From NCBI RefSeq assembly GCF_003119115.1, contig NZ_CP022364.1:1202501-1266500 (forward strand): DNA of 64,000 nucleotides, in the 5' to 3' direction. Source of the DNA: Azospirillum sp. TSH58. GTDB lineage: Bacteria > Pseudomonadota > Alphaproteobacteria > Azospirillales > Azospirillaceae. The position numbers and the translations under genes were made by a program. Shown in pieces: positions 27,302-34,931 of this stretch (positions are counted from its first letter, which is position 1; every line of letters starts with the position of its first letter). A model generated the notes under the pieces. It had not been told where the DNA came from, ran no database searches, and saw only the letters and a list, made by a program, of their open reading frames with translations.

Positions 27302-29686
27302 TCACGCCGTCCGGCGCAGGCGCACGGCCAGCAGGTCGGCGGCCTGCCCGGCGGGTACCGGCCGCCCGGTCAGCCAGCCCTGGACCAGGGTGCAGTTGTG
27401 GTGGCGCAGGAAATTGGCCTGTTCCTGCTTCTCGACCCCCTCCGCCACCACGTCCAGCCCCAGCATGTCGGCCATGGCGATGATGGTGGAGACGATGCCG
27501 TTGTCCTCCCGCTCGCTCGGCACGCCGTTCACGAAGGAGCGGTCGATCTTCAGCGTCGTCACCGGCAGCCGCTTCAGGTAGCTCAGCGAGGAATGGCCGG
27601 TGCCGAAGTCGTCCACCGCCACCCGGATGCCCATGGCCTTCAGCGCCGCCAGCACGGACAGGGCGTGGTCCATGTCCTGCATCACGGCGCCCTCGGTGAT
27701 CTCCAGCTCGACCAGATCGGGCGACAGGCGGTGGCGGTCGATGATGCGGCGGAAATCCTCGGCGGAGCGCTGGCGCAGATGGCGCGGGGAGATGTTGACG
27801 GCCACCGGCACCGGTTCCAGCCCGCGGTCGATCCATTCCCGCAACTGGCGGCAGGCCTCGTCCAGCACCCAGTCGCCGAGCGGCACGATGAAGCCGGTGT
27901 CCTCGGCGACCGGAATGAACTCGCCGGGGGAGATCATGCCGAAGCCCGGCTTGTCCCAGCGCAGCAGCGCCTCGAACCCCTCCAGCGACTGGTCGATCAG
28001 CGACACCTTGGGCTGGTAGTGGAGCTGGAACTCCCCGCGCGCCAGCGCCGCCCGCAGGTCGCGGTCCAGCGCGAGATGGCGGTGCGCCTGGTCGGCCAGC
28101 TCCTTGCGGAAGAAGGCGTGGCGCTTGCCGCCGGCCCGCTTGGCCGCGTAGAGCGCCGTGTCGGCGGAGCGGATCAGCTCCTGCGCGCTGTCGGCGTGGT
28201 CGGGGAACAGGGCGATGCCGATCGACGGGCGGACGTAATGCTCCGTCCCCATCAGCAGCACCGGCTCGTCGAAGGCGGCCAGGATGCGCTGGGCGGCGAC
28301 CTCCGCCTCCTTCGCCTCGCCCACCTCGTCGAGGATCACCGCGAAATCGTCGGTGCCGATGCGCCCCACCGTGTCGCTGGCCCGCACCGTGACGACGATC
28401 CGCGAGGCGACCTCCTGAAGCAGCAGGTCCCCGGCGTGATGGCCCAGCGTGTCGGTGATCAGCTTGAAGCGCGACAGGTCCAGGCACAGCACCGCGAAGC
28501 GGCGGCCATGGCGGCGCGCCCGCTCGATCGAGGTGTCGAGCAGCGATTCGATCAGGGCCCGGTTCGGCAAGCCGGTCAGCCGGTCGCGGGTGGCGAGGCG
28601 CAGCAGCTCCCGCTCGTGGCGCAGCCGCTCCGTCATGTCGGCCAGCGCGCAGACGTAGCTGCGCCGTCCCTGCACGTCCAGGCAGGACAGGGAGAGCGAG
28701 GCGTCAATCCGCCCGTCCCCCCGCTCGATCACCAGCTCCTCGGCGCGCTCCGTGCGGCCGCCGGCGCCCATCACCGCATCGTCCCCGCCCGGCGTCTCCA
28801 GGCCGAGCAGCCGGGCGACCCGCTCGCGGTCCTCCTCGGCGAACAGGTCGGCGAAGCGATGGCCGTCGAGCCGCTCCGCGGGCACGCCGAACAGCGCGAC
28901 GGCGGCGGGGTTGTGCTCCTGGACCAGACCGTCCTCGCCGACCAGCACGATGGCTTCGCCGATGTTGTTCATGATGCCGAACAACCGCTCGTCGCGCACG
29001 ATCAGCGCCTCGGCGGCCTGCCGGAAATAGTCCATGGCGCGGGCCATGGCGCCGAACTCGTCCTTGCGGTCGCGGCCGGGGATGTCGATGCCGGTCTGCC
29101 CTTCGGTCAGCCGTTCCATCCGCTCCGACAGCGCCTCGATGGGACCCAGCACATGCTGCGACAGGAACACCGACAGCGGCCAGCTCAGCACCAGCAGAAC
29201 GGTGATGAACAGGACGAAGGCCAGGGCCTCCATGGCGAATTCGCGGTCGAGGTCGTCGGTCCCGCTGGCCGCCGCGATGGCCCAGCCCCAGGGCTCGAAG
29301 GTCAGGCTGGCGCGGACCGAATGCCCCTCGCCCATCCAGCCCTCGGGCACGCGCCCGTCGGTGAAGACGCTGACATGGAACGGGTCGCGCCCCAGAGCCC
29401 GCAGCGCCAGCCGCGCCTGCCCCTGGCCCTCGTCCCGCGGCAGGGCGCCCGCCTCGATGGCCGCGTTGATCTCGCCAAGCATGGCGTGCGCCGAGCCGAC
29501 CAAAGCGTGCGTCAGCCGTTCCCGCTCCGAGATCAAACCGCTGCGCAGCAGGTAAAGCGCCGGTATTGCCGCCATGAGGCAGCCGATCAGGCCAATCCAG
29601 GTCAGCCAACGGATCTTGCGGCGCAGCGTCATCACGGTTCCGGCGGCGGTCGTCGCACCCGGCCGCTGCCTCCGGCCGGTTGTCAT
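27302..29686 (-). CDS. PAS-GGDEF-EAL c-di-GMP protein with periplasmic sensor
   Basis: A 794-residue inner-membrane protein. Two membrane helices (about 29-47 and 153-172) enclose a 100-residue periplasmic sensor. HAMP (about 178-226), PAS (233-350), GGDEF (360-530) and EAL (540-790) follow. The GGDEF site is GTDDF (444-448), so cyclase activity is doubtful. The EAL site is intact (EAL 572-574, DDFGTGHSS, KIDRSF, AEGVE), so c-di-GMP hydrolysis is expected. ATG 29632 (MTLRRKIRW) is an alternative start. It sits between phage scaffold and capsid genes. Confidence 0.88.
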   Translation of the reverse strand: MTTGRRQRPGATTAAGTVMTLRRKIRWLTWIGLIGCLMAAIPALYLLRSGLISERERLTHALVGSAHAMLGEINAAIEAGALPRDEGQGQARLALRALGRDPFHVSVFTDGRVPEGWMGEGHSVRASLTFEPWGWAIAAASGTDDLDREFAMEALAFVLFITVLLVLSWPLSVFLSQHVLGPIEALSERMERLTEGQTGIDIPGRDRKDEFGAMARAMDYFRQAAEALIVRDERLFGIMNNIGEAIVLVGEDGLVQEHNPAAVALFGVPAERLDGHRFADLFAEEDRERVARLLGLETPGGDDAVMGAGGRTERAEELVIERGDGRIDASLSLSCLDVQGRRSYVCALADMTERLRHERELLRLATRDRLTGLPNRALIESLLDTSIERARRHGRRFAVLCLDLSRFKLITDTLGHHAGDLLLQEVASRIVVTVRASDTVGRIGTDDFAVILDEVGEAKEAEVAAQRILAAFDEPVLLMGTEHYVRPSIGIALFPDHADSAQELIRSADTALYAAKRAGGKRHAFFRKELADQAHRHLALDRDLRAALARGEFQLHYQPKVSLIDQSLEGFEALLRWDKPGFGMISPGEFIPVAEDTGFIVPLGDWVLDEACRQLREWIDRGLEPVPVAVNISPRHLRQRSAEDFRRIIDRHRLSPDLVELEITEGAVMQDMDHALSVLAALKAMGIRVAVDDFGTGHSSLSYLKRLPVTTLKIDRSFVNGVPSEREDNGIVSTIIAMADMLGLDVVAEGVEKQEQANFLRHHNCTLVQGWLTGRPVPAGQAADLLAVRLRRTA

Positions 29687-29863
29687 TCTGCGCGAAAGCG
29701 TCGCTTTTTTATTTCAAACACGCAACGGTCAAGTTGCCCGCCCCGGCCCTCCCGCACCACTTTCAATCCGGCTGCGACATTTCGCCCATCCGGCGCGGCG
29801 TGACTTCGCAGGCCCTCCCGAGAGGCCATCCGCGAAACCACGCCGCGCCGCCGGTCCGCCGCC

Positions 29864-30565
29864 TCAGGCGGTCGGGTAAAGGCGCCGGAACCCGTCGGTC
29901 ACCCGCGACACCACCGCCGGGTCGCGGTCGCGCCAATAGCGGGGGTCGCGCATCAGCGCCTGAAGCTCCGCCTCTCCGCCGGCGGACGGCGCGCCGGCCG
30001 GCATGGACAGGGCGGCGGGCTCGCCGCCGGTCATCATCCGGTGAAGCGCCATCACCCCTTCATAGGTGGTCGACAGGCCCTCGACCGCCGCGGGCGGCAG
30101 ATTCTTCACCGCCCAGGCGTGGAGCTGCCGCGACACCTCCCGCCAGCGCTCGGCCCCGCCGAACTGGGCGGACAGCCGTTCGACCTCGCGTTCCGCCTGG
30201 AACTCGGCGGCCAGCTCCTGGATCAGCGGGACCAGCCGCTCGGCGGCGAGGTCGTAGACGAGCTGCGCCTGCTCCGGCGTGAAGCCGGCGCCGTGCAGAC
30301 GACCGTTGATCGCCGGGTCCGGCTCGAACAGCCCGTGGTCGCAGGCGATGCAGTAGCCCTCCGGCCCGTCCGGCACGCCCGGCGCCGCCAGCAGGCCGGG
30401 CCGCTCGCCACCACCAGAAGCTGGGGCGGACAGCTTGCGCTCCAGCTCCAGATAGGACTTCAGCAGCGCCTCCACGCGCACCGCGCCGGTTTCCGGGTCG
30501 CGGAACTTCTCGGGCACCGCGGGCGGGGCGCCGGGAACGGACGCGGTCAGCAGATTGTCGGCCAT
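29864..30565 (-). CDS. phage capsid assembly scaffold
   Basis: A 233-residue acidic protein. KFRDPETGAVRVEALLKSYL near the N-terminus is the common opening of podoviral scaffolds. A helical middle (AERLVPLIQELAAEFQAERE) and ALMRDPRYWRDRDPAVVSRV near the C-terminus match the capsid-binding end of such proteins. Position after the portal and before the capsid is as in T7 gene 9. ATG 30565 follows an AAGGAGCTATCC ribosome site. Confidence 0.85.
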   Translation of the reverse strand: MADNLLTASVPGAPPAVPEKFRDPETGAVRVEALLKSYLELERKLSAPASGGGERPGLLAAPGVPDGPEGYCIACDHGLFEPDPAINGRLHGAGFTPEQAQLVYDLAAERLVPLIQELAAEFQAEREVERLSAQFGGAERWREVSRQLHAWAVKNLPPAAVEGLSTTYEGVMALHRMMTGGEPAALSMPAGAPSAGGEAELQALMRDPRYWRDRDPAVVSRVTDGFRRLYPTA

Positions 30566-30591
30566 GGATAGCTCCTTATCGATGAAAGTCT

Positions 30592-30864
30592 TCAGACGCC
30601 CTGCCCACGGGCGGTCAGGGCGAGGATGAGGGCGACCAGACGGCGCTGGCCCTCCAGGTCGCGCAGCGCGGCGTCGGAGGCATCGGGGCCGAGCGTGCGG
30701 CCCAACGTCATCGCCTTCAGCGTGGCCAGCACCCGTACGCCGTCCGGCCCGGCGAAGCAGCGGGCGAAGCTGGGCGCCGGATCGCCGGCCGGAACGGCCT
30801 CGGCGGGCGTGGCGCCATCCAGCCAGTCCCACCCTCCGTTGTTCCAATCCGCCGGATCAGCCAT
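30592..30864 (-). CDS. Bbp19-like phage protein
   Basis: A 90-residue protein with the Bbp19-like pattern: FARCFAGPDGVRVLATLKAM then EGQRRLVALILALT at the C-terminus. Such proteins occur beside portal genes in podoviruses; function is not established. The gene overlaps the portal stop by 8 bases, so it is translationally coupled. Confidence 0.7.
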   Translation of the reverse strand: MADPADWNNGGWDWLDGATPAEAVPAGDPAPSFARCFAGPDGVRVLATLKAMTLGRTLGPDASDAALRDLEGQRRLVALILALTARGQGV

Positions 30865-32362
30865 GGGGCGCCTCCGCCCGCACCAGCTTGGCGGGGACGC
30901 CGAAGGCCTCGCCCAGCCAGCGCGCGGTCGCCGCGACGTCCACCGCGGACAGCGCCTCCGGGCCGAGCTGGCGCGCGGTGTCCAGCCAGCGCAGCGTCGC
31001 CTGGACGTCGCGCTGCGCCTGGGCCTGGGCCAGCGGGGAACGGTGCTGCAGCGCCACCGTGCGCCCATCGACCGCGATGTCCGGGATCTCGCCGCGGCGG
31101 CGCAGGATGCCGACGGCGCGCAGCACCAGCGGGGTCAGCAGCTCCGCCTGGAGCCGCCCGTAAGTCGCGCCGAGCAGCCGGGCCATCTCGGCGGACCGTT
31201 CGACCACCTCGGTCGCGGTCATGCGCGGCTGGTCCAGCGGCCCCAGCCGGTCGGCGAGCAGCGCGTGGCGGATGCGCGCCCGCAGGTCGTCCAGCACGAG
31301 CTGCGACACGTCGAACCGGCCGGGGTTGGCGAGCGGCGTCAGCCCGGCGGAGCCCACCGCCTTGGGGATGATCGTCCCCGGCACCAGCCGGATGGTCGCG
31401 GGATTCAGCACCCCGTCGTCGTCGGCCTGCCAGATGCCGGTGACGGCGACCGAGGCGTTCTTCAGAACCAGCTCGACCACCTTGTTGGCGGTCTTGATGT
31501 CGGGCAGCGCCTTCATGACCGGCGACCGGCCATAGGTTTCCCCCGGTGCCTTCAGCCAGCGGAAATTGATGAAGGGGGACTGCGCGAAGCGCCCCTCGGC
31601 CAGCGTGGCGGGATCGGCCAGCCCGCTGTCCAGGACCACCGTCCAGCGATAGGCCAGCCCGTCCGGCAGCACCGCCTCGACCAGCGGAAAGCGGCTGTCC
31701 GGCTCCGCGGCGCCGCGTTCCCGCACCGCGTCCGGGAGGGCCGCGCCGGGGAAGCGGCGCTCGATCTGGGCCAGGGTCGCCTCGCTGCGCCGGAAGGTGC
31801 CGTCCAGCCGCCCGTCAGCCCCCTCCTCCAGCACCGCCTCGGCCAGCGGCACTGCGGTGAAGCGCAGGCTGGACGCGGCGCCGGGCGGGGCCTCCTCCAT
31901 CAGCAGGCAGGCCGTGCCCACCGTCACGAGGTCGAGGAAGGCCTGATGGATCTCCACGGCGAAGTTGGAACGGTCGACATGCGCCTGCACGATGCCGGCG
32001 GCGCGGTCGAGCATCGGGGCCACGCGGTCGCGCTCGCCGTCCGGCAGCGACGGGCCGGGCTGCAGCCCGAACCAGCGCGACCAGGGCGGGGTCAGCTCGG
32101 CCAGCAGGCTGGCGGCGAGCTGTTCCACCGCGTCCGGCGCGGTGCCGTCGAACAGCCGGTCCACCCGCCGCTCGCCGGGGGTGCCGCCGCCGCGGAAGGG
32201 CTGCCCGTTGGGCAGGGCGTGGTCATAGCATTCCTGCCAATGGCTCTCCCAGACCGACCGGCGCTCCCGCGCCGCCCGGTAGCGCTCCAGCAGACGCTCC
32301 GGCCCGTTCGGCGGAGCGTCGGGGGCAGTGCCCTTGCGGTGCCCTTGCTTGGTGTCGCTCAC
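30857..32362 (-). CDS. portal (head-tail connector) protein, T7 gp8-like
   Basis: A 501-residue protein. The opening LLERYRAARERRSVWESHWQ, then LFDGTAPDAVEQLAASLLAE and LTPPWSRWFGL, are standard for T7-type head-tail connectors. PFINFRWLKAPGETYGRSPV and MTATEVVERSAEMARLLG occur later. Twelve copies form the DNA channel that binds TerL. It starts 4 bases after the Pro-rich gene's stop, in the same operon. Confidence 0.92.
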   Translation of the reverse strand: MSDTKQGHRKGTAPDAPPNGPERLLERYRAARERRSVWESHWQECYDHALPNGQPFRGGGTPGERRVDRLFDGTAPDAVEQLAASLLAELTPPWSRWFGLQPGPSLPDGERDRVAPMLDRAAGIVQAHVDRSNFAVEIHQAFLDLVTVGTACLLMEEAPPGAASSLRFTAVPLAEAVLEEGADGRLDGTFRRSEATLAQIERRFPGAALPDAVRERGAAEPDSRFPLVEAVLPDGLAYRWTVVLDSGLADPATLAEGRFAQSPFINFRWLKAPGETYGRSPVMKALPDIKTANKVVELVLKNASVAVTGIWQADDDGVLNPATIRLVPGTIIPKAVGSAGLTPLANPGRFDVSQLVLDDLRARIRHALLADRLGPLDQPRMTATEVVERSAEMARLLGATYGRLQAELLTPLVLRAVGILRRRGEIPDIAVDGRTVALQHRSPLAQAQAQRDVQATLRWLDTARQLGPEALSAVDVAATARWLGEAFGVPAKLVRAEAPHG

Positions 32363-32366
32363 GGCC

Positions 32367-32804
32367 TCACTCCCCCAACAGGCGCTTGCGCAGCGGCACC
32401 AGCGCGCCGGCGTCCAGCGCGCCCCGCCAGGAGGTCTGGACCGTCCCCGCCCGTCCCCGGTTGCGCCGCTGGATCATCGCCTCGGCGGCCTTGGCCGGGT
32501 CCTTCTCCTCCTCCGTGGCCGGAGCCGGGGTGGCCGGATCGACGGCGGGCGGCGCCACGGGGGCCGGGACCTTGACCACCGGGTTGGCCACCGGGGCGGC
32601 GGGTTCCGGAATCGGTTCCGGGGCCGTGTTCCACCAGGGCGTCGTGACGGGAGCCGGCGCCGGAACCTCCACGGGCGCCGGTGCCGGTGCGGGCTCGGGC
32701 GCGGGTGCTGGGGTGGGTTGAGGCGCAGGTTGAGGGATGGGCGCGGGTTCCGGGGCGGGCGCCGGCGGCGCCGTCGGCCGGGGCGCCTTGAACAGGTTCG
32801 CCAT
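32367..32804 (-). CDS. Pro/Ala-rich phage protein
   Basis: A 145-residue protein. Residues 10-90 are a low-complexity Pro-Ala-Glu tract with repeated PAPAPEPAP units. The C-terminal 45 residues (RRNRGRAGTVQTSWRGALD...LLGE) match small proteins found just upstream of portal genes in other podoviruses. The tract may be a flexible linker. Function unknown. Confidence 0.7.
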   Translation of the reverse strand: MANLFKAPRPTAPPAPAPEPAPIPQPAPQPTPAPAPEPAPAPAPVEVPAPAPVTTPWWNTAPEPIPEPAAPVANPVVKVPAPVAPPAVDPATPAPATEEEKDPAKAAEAMIQRRNRGRAGTVQTSWRGALDAGALVPLRKRLLGE

Positions 32805-32870
32805 GGTTGGGAATTCCTTGTTCGTGGTGAGACAGGGCGACAGGAAGCGGGGACGGACCGGCGGCGCGGA

Positions 32871-33278
32871 TCAGGACCCGGCGGCGGAGCGCGCCAGCCG
32901 CCGGTAAAGCTGCCAGGGCGTCAGGACGCCGGGCGCGTGCAACCCCAGCAGGCGCTTGACCGCCTCGACGCAGGTGAAGGGCGCCCAGGGGGCCGGGCGG
33001 GTCAGGCCGCGCCGCACCGGCGCCGGGGTCACCGCCATGCCCATCCCGTGGTACCAGCCCGGCAGATCGAAGGCCGCCGGCAGGTCGAGGACCGACACGT
33101 CGGTGAAGGGCGAGAGCGGATCGACGATCACCCAATGGCGCCCGTCGTGCAGCAGCGCGAAGCAATGGCGGAATCCCGGTTTCAGCAGGCGCAGCCACCA
33201 CAGCTCCGCCTCGCCCCGGAAGACCACCCAGACGCGCGGTGCGTCCGCTGCGGCCCGGCAGGGCTGAGGCATCGGCAT
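32871..33278 (-). CDS. conserved hypothetical protein of the phage-like cluster
   Basis: A 135-residue protein with aromatic-rich beta segments (VWVVFRGEAELWWLRLLKPG, HWVIVDPLSPFTDV) and a CVEAVKRLLG helix. The Cys and His residues (FRHCFALL, FTCVEAVK) recall papain-like NlpC/P60 or transglutaminase folds, but this is weak. A GTG at 33284 would create a GTGA overlap with the preceding gene; ATG 33278 is the conservative choice. It lies upstream of portal and Pro-rich genes. Confidence 0.65.
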   Translation of the reverse strand: MPMPQPCRAAADAPRVWVVFRGEAELWWLRLLKPGFRHCFALLHDGRHWVIVDPLSPFTDVSVLDLPAAFDLPGWYHGMGMAVTPAPVRRGLTRPAPWAPFTCVEAVKRLLGLHAPGVLTPWQLYRRLARSAAGS

Positions 33279-33280
33279 GC

Positions 33281-33646
33281 TCACTGGACGATGCCCTTCT
33301 CGCGCAGCACCGGGCGGAGCCGGTCGAACGCCTCCCGCCACAGCGTGTGGGCGCGCTGTTCACGGTAGCGCGCCGGGTCCGGCGCCATCAGGCGGCGCCC
33401 GTAGTGAACCAGCACATGCAGATGGTCGCGGATCAGCAGGCGGCGGCGGTACAGCCGGTCCACCGCGCACAGCACGTCGCCGGGCTCGCACGGGCGCTGG
33501 ACGAGCCCCCGCCCGGCGGCGATGCGCGCGCCGGCGGCCTTGGCGTCCTGCGCCTGGACCGACCAGAACCACGCCTCCTCCGCGCTGCCGAACGGTTCCC
33601 CGACAGCGTCGGACAGGACCATGGACGTGTTGCGGTGATGGACCAT
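33281..33646 (-). CDS. conserved hypothetical protein, first gene of the phage-like operon
   Basis: A 121-residue basic protein with EEAWFWSVQAQDAKAAGARI, RPCEPGDVLCAVDRLYRRR and a C-terminal LWREAFDRLRPVLREKGIVQ. I recall the same pattern from prophage-linked genes in other Rhodospirillales, but no function is known. It is the promoter-proximal gene, transcribed away from the S24 repressor across a 196-base AT-richer spacer. Confidence 0.7.
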   Translation of the reverse strand: MVHHRNTSMVLSDAVGEPFGSAEEAWFWSVQAQDAKAAGARIAAGRGLVQRPCEPGDVLCAVDRLYRRRLLIRDHLHVLVHYGRRLMAPDPARYREQRAHTLWREAFDRLRPVLREKGIVQ

Positions 33647-33783
33647 GCGTGGGGTCTCCCTCGGAATTGCAGCTCTTGCGTTCGCGGGCGCAGCTTCGCT
33701 CTCGGGCGGAGCGCCGGATGGGCCGCGGCACGCGCGGCTGGCGAACAGATGTTCACGTTATGTACTGATTAAAATCCTTCGTC

Positions 33784-33839
33784 AAGGAAAATATGAATAG
33801 GTTCCTAGGGACGGGCCGGCCCGTTTATGTGATTATCCT
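33784..33839. promoter_or_regulatory. candidate operators between repressor and phage-like operon
   Basis: AGGAA-N12-TTCCT (33785-33806, within an AAGGAAAATAT...CCTAGGGAC element), a perfect 14-base palindrome ACGGGCCGGCCCGT (33811-33824), and ATTATCCT (33832-33839) just before the repressor ATG. Related sequence recurs in inverted orientation downstream of the repressor gene (34496-34518). Confidence 0.5.
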
Positions 33840-33842
33840 CCC

Positions 33843-34475
33843 ATGCTCAAACATGCGGACATTTGGCGGGCGATCGACCGCCTCGCGGCCCAACACGGGC
33901 TGTCGGCCTCCGGGCTCGCGCGGCGGGCGGGGCTGGACCCGACGACCTTCAACAAGAGCAAGCGGACCACCGGCGACGGCAAGCTCCGCTGGCCCTCGAC
34001 GGAGAGCGTGTCCAAGGTTCTGGAGGCGACCGGAGCGTCGCTGTCGGAGTTCGTCAGCCTCGTCGGCGATGCCGCGGGCGCCGGCTCGCTCCAGCGGGTG
34101 CCGGTCATCGGCTACGCCCAGGCCGGCAACGCCGGCTTCTTCGACGACGCCGGCTTCCCCTCGGGCGTTGGCTGGGACGAGCTTCTGTTCCCCAGCATCG
34201 GCGACCCGCACGCCTACGCGCTGGAGATCGCCGGGGACAGCATGGACCCCGTCTACCGCGACGGCGACACCATCATCGTCTCGCCCGCCGCGCAGATCCG
34301 GCGCAACGACCGCGTCGTCGTCCGCACCAAGGGCGGCGAGGTGATGGCGAAGCAGCTCCTGCGCGAAACCGCCACGAAGATCGAGCTGATCTCCATCAAC
34401 CGCGCCCATCCGGACCGCAGCATCCCGCGCGCCGAGGTCGCCTGGATGGCCCGCATCGTCTGGGCAAGCCAGTAA
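33843..34475 (+). CDS. LexA-like S24-family repressor with HTH
   Basis: A 210-residue regulator. Residues 5-70 form an XRE-type helix-turn-helix (LSASGLARRAGLDPTTFNKS). The C-terminal half is a peptidase S24 domain with the serine in GDSMDP (Ser133) and lysine in EVMAKQLL (Lys170). In lambda CI and LexA this dyad allows RecA-stimulated self-cleavage after DNA damage. Here it probably represses the divergent phage-like operon and itself. Similar proteins also occur as stand-alone chromosomal genes in alphaproteobacteria, so the link to the cluster is inference from position. Confidence 0.88.
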   Translation: MLKHADIWRAIDRLAAQHGLSASGLARRAGLDPTTFNKSKRTTGDGKLRWPSTESVSKVLEATGASLSEFVSLVGDAAGAGSLQRVPVIGYAQAGNAGFFDDAGFPSGVGWDELLFPSIGDPHAYALEIAGDSMDPVYRDGDTIIVSPAAQIRRNDRVVVRTKGGEVMAKQLLRETATKIELISINRAHPDRSIPRAEVAWMARIVWASQ

Positions 34476-34495
34476 GCGGCAGCCCTGCGGCACAC

Positions 34496-34518
34496 GGTCC
34501 TAGGATAATTTTCCTTTA
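34496..34518. promoter_or_regulatory. AGGA-TAATTT-TCCT operator-like palindrome downstream of repressor
   Basis: GGTCCTAGGATAATTTTCCTTTA contains AGGATAATTTTCCT, a near-perfect 14-base dyad. Its reverse complement resembles the AAGGAAAATAT...CCTAGG element upstream of the repressor. Confidence 0.45.
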
Positions 34519-34549
34519 CATTGGCGACTTGAGGGCTTAGCGTCCGGTC

Positions 34550-34918
34550 ATGACCGGAATCGCCGGAACGCTCCCGCGTTCATCCCTTCTCGAAGATTTG
34601 GTCCTTCTCGAAGATTTGGCCCTTCTCGAAGACTTGGCCCCTCTCGAAGCTTTGGAACGCCGTCACGATGACGCGCCGCCCCGCGACGCCTTGCGGGCTG
34701 CGGTTCTGCAGGGGGCGGAGCGCTACGCCATCCTGGCCCAGGCCGCAGCGCTTCGCCTGCATGCCCGAATGGCCGAGGAGGCGCGTCGGGGCTCCGCGCA
34801 CCGTCGCCGCGCCCTGCCCGCCGACCGGACGGCCAGCGATGTCTGGCTGGCCCGCCTCGCCGCCGCGCTGACCCATCACCGCAACGCCGCCAGCGCGCTG
34901 GTCCGCGCGGACGGGTGA
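34550..34918 (+). CDS. hypothetical protein with tandem 18-base repeats
   Basis: A 122-residue ORF, tentative. Its N-terminal part is built from four tandem 18-base units (34586-34657), each encoding an LLEDL-type six-residue turn of an acidic helix. The remainder is Ala/Arg-rich and helical. Ribosome site weak. It follows the S24 repressor by 74 bases. The opposite strand is also open here, so coding status is uncertain. Confidence 0.4.
   Translation: MTGIAGTLPRSSLLEDLVLLEDLALLEDLAPLEALERRHDDAPPRDALRAAVLQGAERYAILAQAAALRLHARMAEEARRGSAHRRRALPADRTASDVWLARLAAALTHHRNAASALVRADG
34586..34657 (+). repeat. four tandem 18-base repeats
   Basis: Units CTTCTCGAAGATTTGGTC, then CTTCTCGAAGATTTGGCC, CTTCTCGAAGACTTGGCC and CCTCTCGAAGCTTTGGAA. 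The first two differ at one base; the last is most diverged. Confidence 0.9.
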
Positions 34919-34931
34919 ACCGGCGCGGTCC

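Larger units (their letters stand above)
17510..34475. mobile_element. T7-like morphogenesis/lysis module (domesticated prophage or GTA-like locus)
   Basis: Genes recognisable as portal, Bbp19-like, scaffold, capsid, gp11-like, gp12-like, tail spike, TerL, membrane coiled-coil and SleB-type hydrolase run on the minus strand from 33646 to 17510. A divergent S24 repressor sits at 33843-34475. No integrase, excisionase, DNA polymerase, primase, RNA polymerase, small terminase or large internal virion proteins are visible. The flanks are housekeeping genes, with no tRNA junction or direct repeat spotted at either side. Two host-type genes interrupt it (26804-29686). Confidence 0.75.
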
